Part shown: positions 50,789 to 61,554 of the stretch, piece after piece | Layout of the letters: every line of letters begins with the position of its first letter | Numbering within the stretch: the stretch's first letter is position 1 | Notes under the pieces: generated by a model | Told to the model about the DNA's origin: nothing | Seen by the model: only the letters and a program-made list of their open reading frames with translations | Databases searched by the model: none | NCBI RefSeq assembly: GCF_012273895.1 | Contig: NC_052129.1 | Span: 2,976,001-3,040,000 of the forward strand | Length of the DNA stretch: 64,000 bases | Direction: 5' to 3' | Origin: Zerene cesonia | Lineage: Eukaryota; Arthropoda; Insecta; Lepidoptera; Pieridae | Translations under genes and position numbers: made by a program

Positions 50789-51129
50789 GTACACATATAA
50801 ATAAATTAATTAATAGCACAGTTTTAAAATCCTTAACTTGAAATGCGCAATAACAATTGAAAAATCAAAAGCAAAACATTAAAACACTCTCACGTGTCAA
50901 GCAGATATTTTATTTTCACATCAGGTTTGTTTAATGGAAGAATTATTGGATTAACAATAACGCGCATACAATATTCGGGGAGTCGTAAATAAACGTTCAT
51001 CCAATTTGGCTTTGAGTAATCGAATGAGTTATACATAAATAATATTTTATTTGAACTATGTAAACGTACGAATCATATTATGTGTATGGTTATGCAATAC
51101 TCTCGGTCCTACCTGGCTTCCCTTGTAGT

Positions 51130-51260
51130 ACAATTAGCACTCAGGGATCACGTACATAAGGTTGAAAGAATTTTTGAAATTAGTCCAGTAGTTTCTGAGA
51201 TTATTCAAAACCCGGTAGGGTTCAAACAAACAGACTTCAGCACTATAGCATAAAGTGTAG
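51130..51260 (-). mobile_element. 5' part of a GGGCGAAGCC-type Helitron
   Basis: Plus-strand order 'cactcagggatcacgta', 'ttgaaagaatttttgaaattagtcc', 'agtagtttctgagattattc' and 'caaacaaacagac' is the reverse of the head-proximal half of the family whose tail-proximal half is at 39218-39320. The tail side is missing. Confidence 0.55.
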
Positions 51261-52000
51261 ACAGAGAGTTTAGATATGCCTTCTTTGGAAATTTAGTTTC
51301 GCAAATTTGCTGATAAATAATATAGGTATATCTAAGCAAAAGTATTTCCTAGTGCATTATTAAGAACCTAAGTAAAAACTTAAGTTATTTATTGTTTTGT
51401 ATCTACGGCACTTATAAGACATTGAAAAGTAAAATGGAACCACATCTTACAGTATTTCTTGTCGGATCTTTAAGAAACTGCTTGATGAAAAAACTCTATA
51501 GGTAATGACGTTTTTTCGTTGATTTTACCCTATCTGAAAGAAGATTTGATGTTTGTTTGTTTGTCTAATTTTATATACACAAATAAAATATGATTTTTTT
51601 TTTAGTTTTAGTATATTTACATAACACATATACCAATAATATTCATAAATAATAATTCCATATATATAAATAAAGAATGTACATAATATTTTATATAGCT
51701 CGCTTTAAATACATGGTCTAATTAAGAAAAATAACAACAGTATAATTTACACGGCAGTGTGATACAGAAACTATGTAATAATATAAATATAAATGAATTA
51801 TTATTTCAAAATTCATTTACAATTTGACATAATATATTAATAAAACAATTTATCATTACTATTTTTCCTAAACAAAAACACCACAAGAGTCTTCATAAAC
51901 GTGACGACATTAGCTAGTTTATATAAGAAATTCTAGCAACCCCAATGAAAATAATTTCGTCACTAACACACGCGCATATACTCGTATATATATCAATAAA
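51261..52000. other. AT-rich non-coding stretch
   Basis: No gene recognised. Confidence 0.5.
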
Positions 52001-52205
52001 CTAGCTGCGCCCTGCGGTTTCACCCGCGTAAGTCTATATCCCGTAGGAATATCGGGATAAAAAGCTTATGTGCTATACCAGTTGTCCAGCTATCTACGCA
52101 CCAAGTTTCATTGCAATCGGTTCAGTAGTTTTTGCGTGAAAGAGTAACAAACATCCATACATACATCCATGCTAACAAACTTTCGCGTTTATAATATCAG
52201 TAGGA
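52001..52205 (-). mobile_element. Non-autonomous Helitron, family A, full length
   Basis: On the minus strand: TCCTACTGATATTATAAACG head at 52205, a GGATGTATGTATGGATG tract in place of the GT run (as in the 42706 copy), complete middle with a small deletion near ATAACATATAGG, and GGGCGCAGCTAG at 52001. A|T context is intact on both sides. Confidence 0.87.
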
Positions 52206-53025
52206 TATATAACTAGCACGTGGATCTCGATTTTCGTCTGACCTCACAAACGTTCGCCAGCGCTTATTGAGTGGTACCCATAAACCTTTAATTTAAAAAA
52301 GCCCAGTCTATCCTGATATCCAATAACGTCTCAAATTATCTAACCCATGAAACAAGATAGAATATAATCGGCTAAACTCCACGATTTCGGAGCGTGTTTC
52401 ACGACGAAATCTTCATCAAAGAGGATATTCCATAAAAACGCATTTTCAGAATTGCGGTGGTCCTTTGATGTTAATCCCTGGATTTGGGACCGGGTTCCTT
52501 CGGTGTTTGTATGTAAATTATTATATATTGTGTTTGCGGCGAGTTTTGTGTTTGTTATTTGCGCGAATAAAATCGCGGGAAGACGGTTTTGATTTGACGT
52601 TTTTGATTAGTGTTCATTTTTTTGCTAAATTACCTTTACGTTGCGGTATAGAGCTATATTGTTTGTGGTTTACGGAAACTAAAACTGTTTGCTAGTTTGT
52701 AATTTGTATATACAAGTCTTACACTACTGTACTATAAATTATGGATAGAAATTGAAGTTGTATATAAAACGAATAAGATGAAATAAATTATTCGTGCAAT
52801 TATTTTTTACAAAATCTAAGCTAATCGGCATAGATATTGTTTCCATCTTATTGGCCAATCAAGCGAAGGCATTATTTGATTAAAAAAAACGTAGATATGT
52901 ACATTACTTTTTTTACTGTCATGTATGATTATACATAAGTGATATTGCCACACAGTAGTTCTTATTGCAAATATAAAAAGAAAACCTATACCATATAAAT
53001 CCTCAATCGGCGTCGTATTTTTAAT
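52206..53025. other. Mixed non-coding stretch
   Basis: No gene recognised. The part 52440-52690 is moderately CpG-rich and open for 76 codons on the plus strand without family resemblance. Confidence 0.4.
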
Positions 53026-53029
53026 CTAC

Positions 53030-53215
53030 ACCCAAAGTACTGAAGTGGCTACTAGCGCCGCCACGCGGAGGCGCGTGTAATTACAGACGTCAGAGGCGCG
53101 ACGTCAAGTGGACCGTCAAAATTTGAAAATCGAATCGCTTCGACGTTCGTTTTGTCCGTTATTGGACACGCGAGTATGCCGTCAGCGTTGTCAGCTACTT
53201 AATAGCTTTGGTGGT
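53030..53215. other. CpG-rich patch with two ACGTCA half-sites
   Basis: The stretch holds a GC-rich core (gcgccgccacgcggaggcgcg, about 53055-53075) and two direct copies of GACGTCA at 53087-53093 and 53100-53106, 13 bases apart, of the kind bound by bZIP factors. It may be a promoter or enhancer; no exon is visible. Confidence 0.3.
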
Positions 53216-54220
53216 GGAATACAGCTTTTAATAGATTTATGGAGTTAGGGCTTTATGAATGAAACTAATGAGAGTCCTAATCATGAATAATGCGCACTTC
53301 TAGGGTTTAGAGATGTATGCGTTCGTTAGTCTTTTACTGGTAACCTAAATGAATGCTAAAGAGATTATAACATCATATACTAGAACATCTCGAAGAAACT
53401 TTGCATCTACTTAACACCACGAAGAGATGATTTTAAGACTATTTTATAGTAGTTTTTTATGTTGTAAGTTTTAGGAACTCGAATGGTTATATAAAAAATG
53501 AATTGAACTGGACTGATACCACAAATAATTTTAATAGAACAATGACGTATTAAGGTTTATCTGTGCTTATAGATTACTGGTAGATCTATAGTTTTTTACC
53601 CACTTTATGTTGGTTTTAAATTGTAATGAAGCCTTATTCACTCTAAATAATTCCTGTTTTGCCTGTAGGCAGTTATTTCATAAATATTTTCCCTAGCATC
53701 ATTCTATTATCGAGATAAAATATCAACTGACGTACGACGTCCCCTCAGAGTTTAGATATCAATGTCTAGTTAAGACCTAGATATGACCTATGAGTAGAAC
53801 AGATAAAATTATCACACGAGGTGTCAGCAAGGTCAATTGGGTCTCATTCACGCTGACAAATACTTAGATAAAAGCGATGATAGAATATGAAAGACGTATC
53901 CAACTCCTCATTATCTTTTAATTATAAGCTTGCTTTATATTATTACTTTACTCGCATATTTTATTAATAAAGAACTCTTGTGATAGAACGGATGCTGCTG
54001 GAATCAATAAATAATAAGTTTTCGTTTTTCATCACCATGCATCTCTAGGTATTTTTATTTAGTTATTTAATTTACTGGGAAGAGTAATGATACTAAATAT
54101 AAATGATATTTAAATCAGTTGTTTTGATCATTTGGACTATTAATAATTAAATAAAAATTTCAAAAATGGCCATATGCTTCACGCAATGTGTAAGAGTGTA
54201 TGCAAGAAACATTTGTATGA
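53216..54220. other. AT-rich non-coding stretch
   Basis: No gene and no recognisable transposon. Confidence 0.5.
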
Positions 54221-54393
54221 TGAACACGTTTGGATGTTTGTCCGTCAATTACGCTGAAACTATTGATGAAATTTGGTATACAGACAGGGTATGAGCTGAC
54301 TTGAGTGATAGGATACCTTTTATCCCGTTAAATTATCCCTTGGGATAAACCAAGAATCTTGATATCCGGGCGAAGCCGGGACGAGCGTCTACT
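54221..54393 (+). mobile_element. Decayed Helitron-like element
   Basis: Order: 'gttgaa'-poor head 'gatgaacacgtttggatg', 'tgtccgtcaattacgctg', 'aaactattgatgaaatttgg', 'tatacagacagggtatgagc', 'gataggatacctttatccc', and tail 'atccgggcgaagccgggacgagcgtcta'. This follows the Helitron plan of this window. CTAG has decayed to GTCTA. Confidence 0.55.
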
Positions 54394-56180
54394 TATTCAT
54401 ATATATTGAATACTAAGACATTTGTGTCGACACCATTTCTCAGTGACATTCAACAATGAGGTCTGATGAGGTGCGTGTGTCCTGCTAGCCGCGTTAGCTC
54501 TTATCTCAAACGAGTAGCGTTCATTATCATAAAATTGTTTAAACCAGGTAGTTTTGTATGAAGATTGACGTAAAGCATTGTATTGTTATAAAAGTGGGAT
54601 TTTAATCAAAGACTTAAACCTAAATATATTAGAATCAAAATTCGTGAAAAATAAAAATATTGTTACCATTAAATCGATTGGAAAACGAACAAACTCTGCG
54701 TATTATTTAACCAATGAACAAAAGGCTAGAGCAACTGTATTATCAGTCAACGAGCGCCTAATTAAACCAAAAGTGATGAGTTCAGTCATCAATCATACGT
54801 GACAGGATGTCCAGGGGTCACTCCCGAATGCCGGAACAATACACTTTAAACGATAACAATTTGGGGGTGGATGATAGACCCAAATGAACAACAATCATGT
54901 TTTATCATTTAGGGGTCTATTAAATCGTTGGTGGGCTGCATTAGTTGTATGCCCTGGATGGTGATCATTAGGTATAGTTAGATATATATTTGGATGTATA
55001 TATTAATTATGTTTTATTAAATATCACAATTAATAGTTTGAGCATGAAACACTGTTAAGAAGGCATAAGGCATCTAATGAAAATCTGTGTTATTACAATG
55101 AGTGGCAGACCTTATTATCGCATATATATCTATTTAAGTACCTTTTCATGTAACTTCTATTGTTTTCGTTCTTTATTTCTTCCTCAGATATAAAACATGC
55201 AAGTATAATATCTGTGGTACAATAAGTATATACGATTATACTAAAGTTATTAATAAGGGATAAGGGTACATATGTATTAATTTTTGGAAATTTTAAAAGC
55301 ATTATAACGAAGCTAATGTTTTATTGACAGTATTTATGAAGCATGTGCATGACCTCAAGTTCCTATCAACCACAGAAAAAATCACGCCAATCGGTAGAAA
55401 GTAAGAAAAAGTACTGAATTTTCGAGAAACAAGTAAAATGAAAAAACAGTTGCTGTGAGAACCTTCTTCATTTATGGGTGCGTCGGTTAAATAGCGTAAA
55501 GACCTTATATTGAAACATCTACCTTCTAGAAATTACTACATTTACTAAGTATATGAAATCTGATTCAACTGTATATAAATGCTGTTATGTTAGCAAATAA
55601 TTATTGAAAACTTACAATGAGGCCGCTCAATAACAGCATTATCATATTGGTCATAGGCAAACAATTCAATAACGGAAAAGCGGAAAATATAGGTTACAAT
55701 TTAATTTTCCAACTAATAATTGTAATTTAATAAATAGCAAAATAGTAATATGGTTTGCCAATCGAGCAAATAACGTTACCCTGCTTACGTAATCTATAAT
55801 ATCGCTTGTTTGCAATTATTATTGTATTGTTTATAATATTTAAATGTTTATTCAGAAATAGAAATGCCTAGTGTTCACATATATACTAGATTTTCGTCTG
55901 CGACGTTTCCCGCGTGGTTAAAGGCCATTCCTCATAAGAATGTGATGTTTCATCACGGTAAAATACACCATATATACCGCCATCCTTCTTACTATCTCCA
56001 GCCATAAAATATCACCAAAATATTCTAAGAATGACAAGCAAACGTACATTCAAACACGGTTTCGTTTTTTAATACTAATAAAAATAATTAGGATCACTAA
56101 TAATCTAACGCTATATTGGTTTTAATAATAGATTTAACATGCTTATGTCATGCTATTTGTTACCAAAATGCTTTTAAATC
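54394..56180. other. AT-rich non-coding stretch
   Basis: No gene recognised. A plus-strand frame at 54578-54802 (74 codons) has no family resemblance. A GC-richer patch at 54795-54960 contains GGGGGTGGATGATAGACCC and, further on, AGGGGTCTAT, a loose inverted similarity that may mark a decayed element. Confidence 0.45.
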
Positions 56181-56184
56181 CCTA

Positions 56185-56330
56185 CTAAAGTTGTTAATGC
56201 GAAAGTAATTCTGTCTGCGAGTCATTCTCTTCTTTACCACTAAACAACTAAACCCATTTGGATGCATTCAAATTTATATCATTCAAATATCACAATTTCA
56301 ATTGATAAAACTCATAGAAAACTTCCACAG
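56185..56330 (+). mobile_element. CTGTCTGT-type Helitron head fragment
   Basis: 'ctactaaagttgttaatgcgaaagtaattctgtctgcg' followed by 'accactaaacaactaaaccc' and 'atttggatgcattcaaattt' parallels the heads at 18495 and 26031. No tail is recognisable. Confidence 0.45.
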
Positions 56331-56689
56331 AACAACACATATTTATGTACCAAAGAATTCGTTCACATGTCTCTTAATATTTGTATAAAACGTTGAAAAT
56401 ACGCAAATCTGGCTTGACGCTTGTAAATCTCTGTCCGAATATCGGACAGTAGCAAGTATACGATAACCTTTATACATCCAATATGAGACAGGTCAACAAC
56501 CTTTTACTGCGTTACCTTTTTTGCATCAGAGGACATTTTTAATAAATAATTTCATGTAATTCGTCACACCGGATTTTAAAATGAATGAAATGACGATGAG
56601 TAAAAAATCTGTAACGGATTGTTGTAAAAAGTAATTTATTTCGCGATTATTCAATGGCATGTATTAAATTGTGTGAGTTCTATCTATTA

Positions 56690-57040
56690 TTTTTAGGGTT
56701 CCGTACTCAAAACGTAAACGGAACTCTATTACTAAGACTTCGTTGTTCATTTATTTATCCCTCTGTCTGTCCATCTGTCACCGTGATATCTCATAAACCG
56801 TGATAGCTGGACAGTTTAAATTTTCAGAGATTATGTATTTTCAGTGTTGCGGTAATAATTAATTAGGATAGAGGTTAATCAACGGTCGGCAAAGACATAA
56901 ATTGGATGGGTGACCAGTTATTAAGTATTATCACCTATAAGGTTGGATTTGTTCATTTGTATCAAGATTTTTATTTCCCTCGTCACAGTTTAAGGCGCCT
57001 TTGCGTCTACACTTGGCCGTGTTATCTGGTACAAAAATTA
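56690..57040 (+). repeat. AGGGTTCCGTA-type lepidopteran interspersed repeat
   Basis: 'ttttagggttccgtactcaaaacg', 'ggaactctattactaagacttcg', 'ctctgtctgtccatctgtcacc' and 'tctcataaaccgtgatagctggacag' match a repeat I know as very abundant in moth and butterfly genomes. Its class is unclear to me. A tract at 56990-57030 (aaggcgcctttgcgtctacacttgg) probably belongs to another decayed repeat. The 5' start is near 56693; the 3' limit is approximate. Confidence 0.65.
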
Positions 57041-57504
57041 AAACAATTTATTAATTGATTCTCTCTCAGACACGAGATAGATCGTAAATACATCCAGAAT
57101 TTTTTTAAGAATAAAGATATTATTAATTTTATAGAATATTACATCAATAAAACCGACTCTATCTTATCTGCTTCGCTAGAACTCGATGAGAATGTAAATA
57201 AAATTTGGCATGTTTACATTTTATTATAAACACAATGTAAATAGATAACAAGTACGTTATGATGATTTATCGAAAGCATTATTCACAATCTCGATGAAAC
57301 GATGTTTTTAATAAAATATATATCATAAAATACGGTCATCAATCTAATAGAAAACGTATACTTTATTTTAATTATAAATTGTTTTTTTACGTCCATTTTT
57401 TTAGATTAAAAACTACAATAAACTGCTCCATTCGCATAACAAACCACTTTTAAAACACACAACACGACATTTATTCTAAGTTAATCCATTAGCAGCTCCA
57501 TTAT

Positions 57505-57792
57505 TTAACGCAACAATAAAATATCTGCAATGCACTTACGAGTAAATATGAGAGCCATTTCTGCGAACCGGACAAACACACCAACAGATAGCTGTGTACA
57601 GGACATGTTAGCATCTGGAAGGGATCCAGAAAGTCCATTCAGTGTTGCACTCGAATTAATCAATTGTTTTAATCCGCTAGTAAAGGCAGCTGTTGGTCGC
57701 GGGCGAGGTTGGGTTGTGGTATCGAGGTGGAAGCGATCTGTTATTTGGTAAGTGTTTTTGTAACATAGCAAACATGGGGACATGTGGACCAC
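57505..57792 (-). pseudogene. Possible exon or coding relic, 95-codon frame, unknown family
   Basis: An open frame of 95 codons on the minus strand covers a GC-richer patch. It contains a strong donor (ACTC|GTAAGTGC, GT near 57546) and an acceptor-like CCAACAG upstream (near 57691). The plus strand over the same bases is also open for 73 codons and ends at its own strong donor (TTTG|GTAAGTG, near 57750). I recognise no domain in either translation. The region could be an exon of an unidentified gene, a degraded transposon gene or chance. The second minus frame at 57901-58155 lies just upstream on that strand. Confidence 0.2.
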
Positions 57793-57850
57793 CTAACATT
57801 AAAATGATCACCCCTATACACTAGTAACACCTACTATGCCGGTGCTTTAG

Positions 57851-57902
57851 AAGCTCTTAGTAGTGATTTAGTAGTATGCTACTAAATCACTACTAAGAGC
57901 TT
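57851..57902. repeat. Perfect hairpin, 24-bp arms, 4-base loop
   Basis: Bases 57851-57874 are the exact reverse complement of 57879-57902, separated by TATG. Inside each arm TAGTAG recurs, but the arm as a whole is not a simple repeat. It lies between the two minus-strand frames at 57505-57792 and 57901-58155. The perfect match implies a recent origin. Confidence 0.9.
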
Positions 57903-58155
57903 ATATGTAAGCTCTTTTCTTGGATATGAAATCAATGTGAAATCTACTATTGACTATCCAATCAATGTTTCTGATATGTATTATATAAAAAAGCAATTTT
58001 TCACCTAAACTTGCTTCATTTAATTCTATTAACATCTCATCAGTATTGGCTGTTTCAGCGTGTTTTCTTATTAATGCTAAAACCACATTTGATGTATTTT
58101 TTATGGCAGAGCAAGGGGCTGGTGGACTATCTGATACTAAGTGGTCTCTCATCAT
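57901..58155 (-). pseudogene. Possible coding relic, 84-codon frame, unknown family
   Basis: An ATG-started minus-strand frame. Residues about 15-52 are mixed and protein-like (SAIKNTSNVVLALIRKHAE, then acidic DEMLIELNEASLGEK). The last third is AT-driven. A possible donor TTTAG|GTGAAA lies within it (near 58000). No family is recognised. If genuine it would be the exon upstream of 57505-57792, but the hairpin at 57851-57902 sits between them. Confidence 0.18.
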
Positions 58156-58181
58156 CGATATACTAAGTGGTACTCATCATC
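58133..58181. repeat. Two-copy tandem duplication (24/25 bp)
   Basis: GATACTAAGTGGTCTCTCATCATC (58133-58156) is followed directly by a near copy at 58157-58181 with one inserted TA and a short difference. It overlaps the start of the 84-codon minus-strand frame. Confidence 0.8.
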
Positions 58182-58309
58182 GTCTCATCACAATGTGATA
58201 GTTAAATGATATGCAACTAGTTACTTATATGAACATCTTATACGCACGATTTTACTAAACGAGTTGAAGTGTAGATTTAATATAACTGTGTATATTGTGA
58301 GAATCGAGC

Positions 58310-58620
58310 ATGCTTCGGCACGAATTGGGCCAGCTCGCACCGGGGAAGTACCACACTCCCAGTGAAAACCGGCGTGAAATAGCATTCTGCTGTGTTTCGT
58401 TCGGTGAGTGGGAGAACCGGAGGCCCATATCCTTTTCAGTCCTTCCCAGTCCTTTCCTTTATTCTTATCGCCAATCCTTTCTTAATCCCTTCCCAAAAAG
58501 TCGGCAATCCATTTGGTCTGTAATGGACCTTATGCCTCTCCAAATGTTCACGGGCGGTGGTAGCGCTTACCATCAGGCATCCCACCAGCTCCATTGCCGA
58601 CCGTAACATAAAAAAAAGAA
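58310..58620 (+). mobile_element. 3' end of a non-LTR retrotransposon (LINE or LINE-derived SINE)
   Basis: The block reads CACCGGGGAAGTACCACACTC, AAAACCGGCGTGAAATAGCA, TGTTTCGTTCGGTGAGTGGGAG, a long C/T-rich tract, GTTCACGGGCGGTGGTAGCG and CTTACCATCAGGCATCCCACC, and ends in an A-run at 58610-58617. I know this order from the 3' UTR of abundant lepidopteran non-LTR elements; the CLADE (CR1/Zenon, RTE or other) I cannot fix from the UTR. A 98-codon frame runs through it but is only read-through of the UTR. Confidence 0.75.
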
Positions 58621-58862
58621 AACTGGCGTGAAATCTTGCTATTGTGTTTCGTACGGTGAGTAGGGAAGCCAGAGGCCTATTTCCTTCTTCTAGCCCTTCC
58701 TAGTCCTTCTTTCCAGTCATCTACCCTTTCCTTAAAAGCGAGCAGCGCAATCTCAAAGGTCTGAGCCTCTGCAAATGTTCATGGGCGGTGGTGATCGTTT
58801 ACCATCAGACGAACCACCAGCAACAATCACCCAATTAAGATTTGGGACACTTACGGGTCTTT
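58621..58862 (+). mobile_element. Second, diverged copy of the same non-LTR 3' end
   Basis: Starting AAAACTGGCGTGAAATC right after the A-run of the first copy, it repeats the order TGTTTCGTACGGTGAGTAGGGAAG, CT-rich tract, CTCTGCAAATGTTCATGGG, CGGTGGTGATCGTTTACCATC and AGACGAACCACCAGC. It lacks a clear A-tail. The lower part differs from copy one, so the two are separate insertions or subfamilies, not a recent duplication. Confidence 0.7.
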
Positions 58863-60549
58863 TTTCGGAATTATATTCACAACAATAATAAAAGTAAAGG
58901 CTTGTTAAACTAAATTCTCATGTATTCATTGTTCGAAAATTATTTTTGTTTTACATAAATATACGTTATAAAGCAAATCACGTCCAAATTTGTTAAAATC
59001 TATAACAATTATACTAGAATTAAACTGATAACATAATTGCTAACCGCGATTTCCCACGACTTGCGCCGCGTCCACATCGCCGCCAAGATCTATTTATTGT
59101 TGAAGCACGTGTTAGTTTATTTGACATAAAATGCATTCTAAATTGCTCGTTAGTTAGGACAGAGTCAAGAACATTTATTTAAGTGTACTTTGATCAATGA
59201 TTACAGTAGCGGGGAAGGGATGAACGTGTTATAGCCCCTGGGGACCGGGAAGCTGTTTTAATTGAATTTATTTATTCTGTGGATTAAGTGGTTCGTTGGG
59301 CGGATTTTTGATTGATGATTGATGTACTGTTTTTGAGTTTGATGAAAGAAATAACAGCATTTATAGGAAAAAGTTGAAAATATTTATATGTATTATTATG
59401 TGCTCTATTTTAGGTTAATCCCAGTAAAATAAAATTAAATTGAACTTTAAATACTAATACGATATTAGCGTAATGCATATAACACAATCATTGTATATGT
59501 ACATAATACAATGTATTTATAAAAAATGTCGCTTTTATATTCATAAGGTTATTGCATATTATTGAGCAATAAAAATATGTGGTTTTAGAAGGAAACCTCA
59601 TGTTATGGTATCCATTTTGTATCTAATTTCAAGATCAAAAGGTCATGATTGTCACTCAATAAGTATTCTCGCCTCCGAACATTAATATGCAAAATAAATT
59701 GCAACTTACGTAGCTCGTAACGAGATGGCGCTATCATGGGCTTTAATTGAACAAAATTATTATAATGCTTGTACACTGTGATACATACAGTTTAAGGCGT
59801 GGCTCTACACGAGCGAAGGAAATATTGTGAGGATCGCGTACAATTCGTGTGGTAAATATTTTTTTATTGAGGTGTATGAAGTGAGTCCAATATACTAATT
59901 GTTTTTATATGTTACCACCAATTTGTTAGGCAACTAGGCTAGAATCTAAGAAAGCGGTAATCAGGATTTTTGGTTTATCTGTTCGCTTCTTTATAATGTT
60001 ACTCTGCGCTTGAATTCAGAAGATTATTATTCATAATTAGTTGTATAGGTTAACTTAAAAATCTTAAATTAAATTAGCCTACTGGTTTTTAGAAATTTCG
60101 AATATTTCATTAAGACTTTTTTTCATTAGATACATTGCAATTTCTCTTATAAAAATAAGCCGCCATGGTCACACCGCAATCGTGTATATAAAACCTTACT
60201 GTATACCTTCATACAATTATCGAATTTAATCCCAACACATAGTGATTAAATTCACTTGCATTCCATGTAAAGATAAGATGTTTTTATTGCAATATGAGCA
60301 TGCATCGGATCAGTGTCATCTAAAGTGAACTGAAATATTATACATTGGAATGTATCCGACTTTGCATCGGTTAACATATTTTACTTACTAATTGCGTATT
60401 TTATTATAATAATATTTACCGCATAAATGGCATATGCACGTACTTTTAATATGACCGTAACATAGCCGTGGAAGGACTATGTCGTTTAATGGATGCACAT
60501 TTCACCTTTAATTATAGTTGTATAAGGTTGAACATTAAAACTTTATTGA
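58863..60549. other. AT-rich non-coding stretch
   Basis: No gene recognised. A CpG-rich patch at 59042-59092 (gcgatttcccacgacttgcg onwards) and 'gtaacgagatggcgctatc' at 59718-59736 stand out; the latter resembles the GCGCCATCT string found in many lepidopteran repeats. Confidence 0.45.
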
Positions 60550-60761
60550 ATAGCTGCGCTCCGCGGTTTCAACCGCGTAAGTCCGCATCCCGTAAGAATA
60601 TCGGGATAAATAGTTGCCTATATGTAGCATATAGGCAACTTTAATTGTCCAGCTGTCTACCTACAAAATTTCATTGCAATTGATTCAGTAGTTTTTGCGT
60701 GAAAGAGCAACAAACACACATACACATCCTTACAAACTTTCTTATTATCATATTAGTAGTA
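60550..60761 (-). mobile_element. Family A Helitron with an internal inverted duplication
   Basis: The tail (plus-strand reading ATAGCTGCGCTCCGCGGTTTC) and head (CATATTAGTAGTA) are mutated. The middle is intact except at 60612-60640, where AGTTGCCTATATG is followed by TAG and then by its exact reverse complement. This replaces the usual TTATTCC. The copy is flanked by ATTGA and TTCACG. Confidence 0.8.
60612..60640. repeat. 13-bp inverted duplication inside a Helitron
   Basis: 60612-60624 and 60628-60640 are exact reverse complements with TAG between. None of the other family A copies in the window has the right arm. Confidence 0.88.
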
Positions 60762-61111
60762 TTCACGTGAATGTAGAATGCTATAACAATGATATTGGTG
60801 AACGATTGAAAGTTAATAAGATTCATCAAACAATTTTTAACATTTCTTCTATTTTTTTATAGATGTTTGCCATAGTGCAAACGACTTGTATAGCTTTCAT
60901 CCAACAAGATCTTATGATACCAATTTTCCTTGTCAATTTTAGTTAAATGAATGTTTCTGTTACAGAGCAATTAATCCTGATAGTCACTTACATCCGTTTT
61001 GAGCAATATTATTTCAGATACTCAATTTAAAAGTGAAATTTTCTGAAATTAAGGTAATGGTGGAATTATTCTTCCCTTATCTTGTGAACTTTGAATCAAG
61101 CGAATATAAAG
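60762..61111. other. AT-rich non-coding stretch
   Basis: No gene recognised. Confidence 0.5.
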
Positions 61112-61262
61112 CATCATCATCATCATCATTATCAACCCATACACGTTCCCACTGCTGGGACACAGGCCTCCTATGAGGGTTCAGACCATAATCTACCACG
61201 CTGGCCAAGTGCGGCTTGGCAGATGTCACATGTCGTCGAACTTTTGATTCTTGGACATACCG
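61112..61262 (-). mobile_element. 3' end of a non-LTR element with (ATG)n tail
   Basis: On the minus strand it ends in an (ATG)n tail (plus (CAT)n at 61112-61129), preceded by ATGGGTTGATAATG-type sequence. The plus-strand strings CCCACTGCTGGGACACAGGCC, TATGAGGGTTCAGACCATAA and CCACGCTGGCCAAGTGCGG are signatures of a very common lepidopteran element, often linked to RTE-type LINEs and their SINEs. It is 5' truncated at about 61262. Confidence 0.75.
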
Positions 61263-61554
61263 TTTTAACATAAAGCACATAATATAAAATCTTATATAAG
61301 TATCGTGAGCAGTTCTTTTATAAATAGATTTAAATTTACTTTAAATAACCTTGGTGAATATTAGTCTGCTAAAGTCTAGTCATTTGCATTACAAGTGGCA
61401 GTTATTTTTTAATAAACACATATAATCTCAAGCTTATGAACAATTTCTGTACATTATCGTTTAGTATGCATTTTATCTAGTACTAGTCAAGTGAATGTTA
61501 ACTTTATAATCTCCTCGGAATATTAACTTCAGTTCCAACAGGTATTCCAATATA

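Noticed and set aside
56904..56917. GGATGGGTGACCAG resembling part of 5S rRNA
   Set aside because: The match is limited to about 12 bases, with none of the remaining 5S sequence around it. It probably belongs to a decayed repeat.
58310..58606. 98-codon ATG-less frame over the non-LTR 3' end
   Set aside because: It reads through the repeat's untranslated region (CT-rich tract and GGGCGGTGG block), not a gene.
5139..60761. Repeated ~200-bp units considered as a CRISPR-like or satellite array
   Set aside because: Copies are dispersed kilobases apart in both orientations, with transposon termini and no regular spacers.
61091..61280. Frames with His or Asp runs over the (CAT)n tail on both strands
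   Set aside because: These are translations of the (ATG)n tail and body of a non-LTR repeat.
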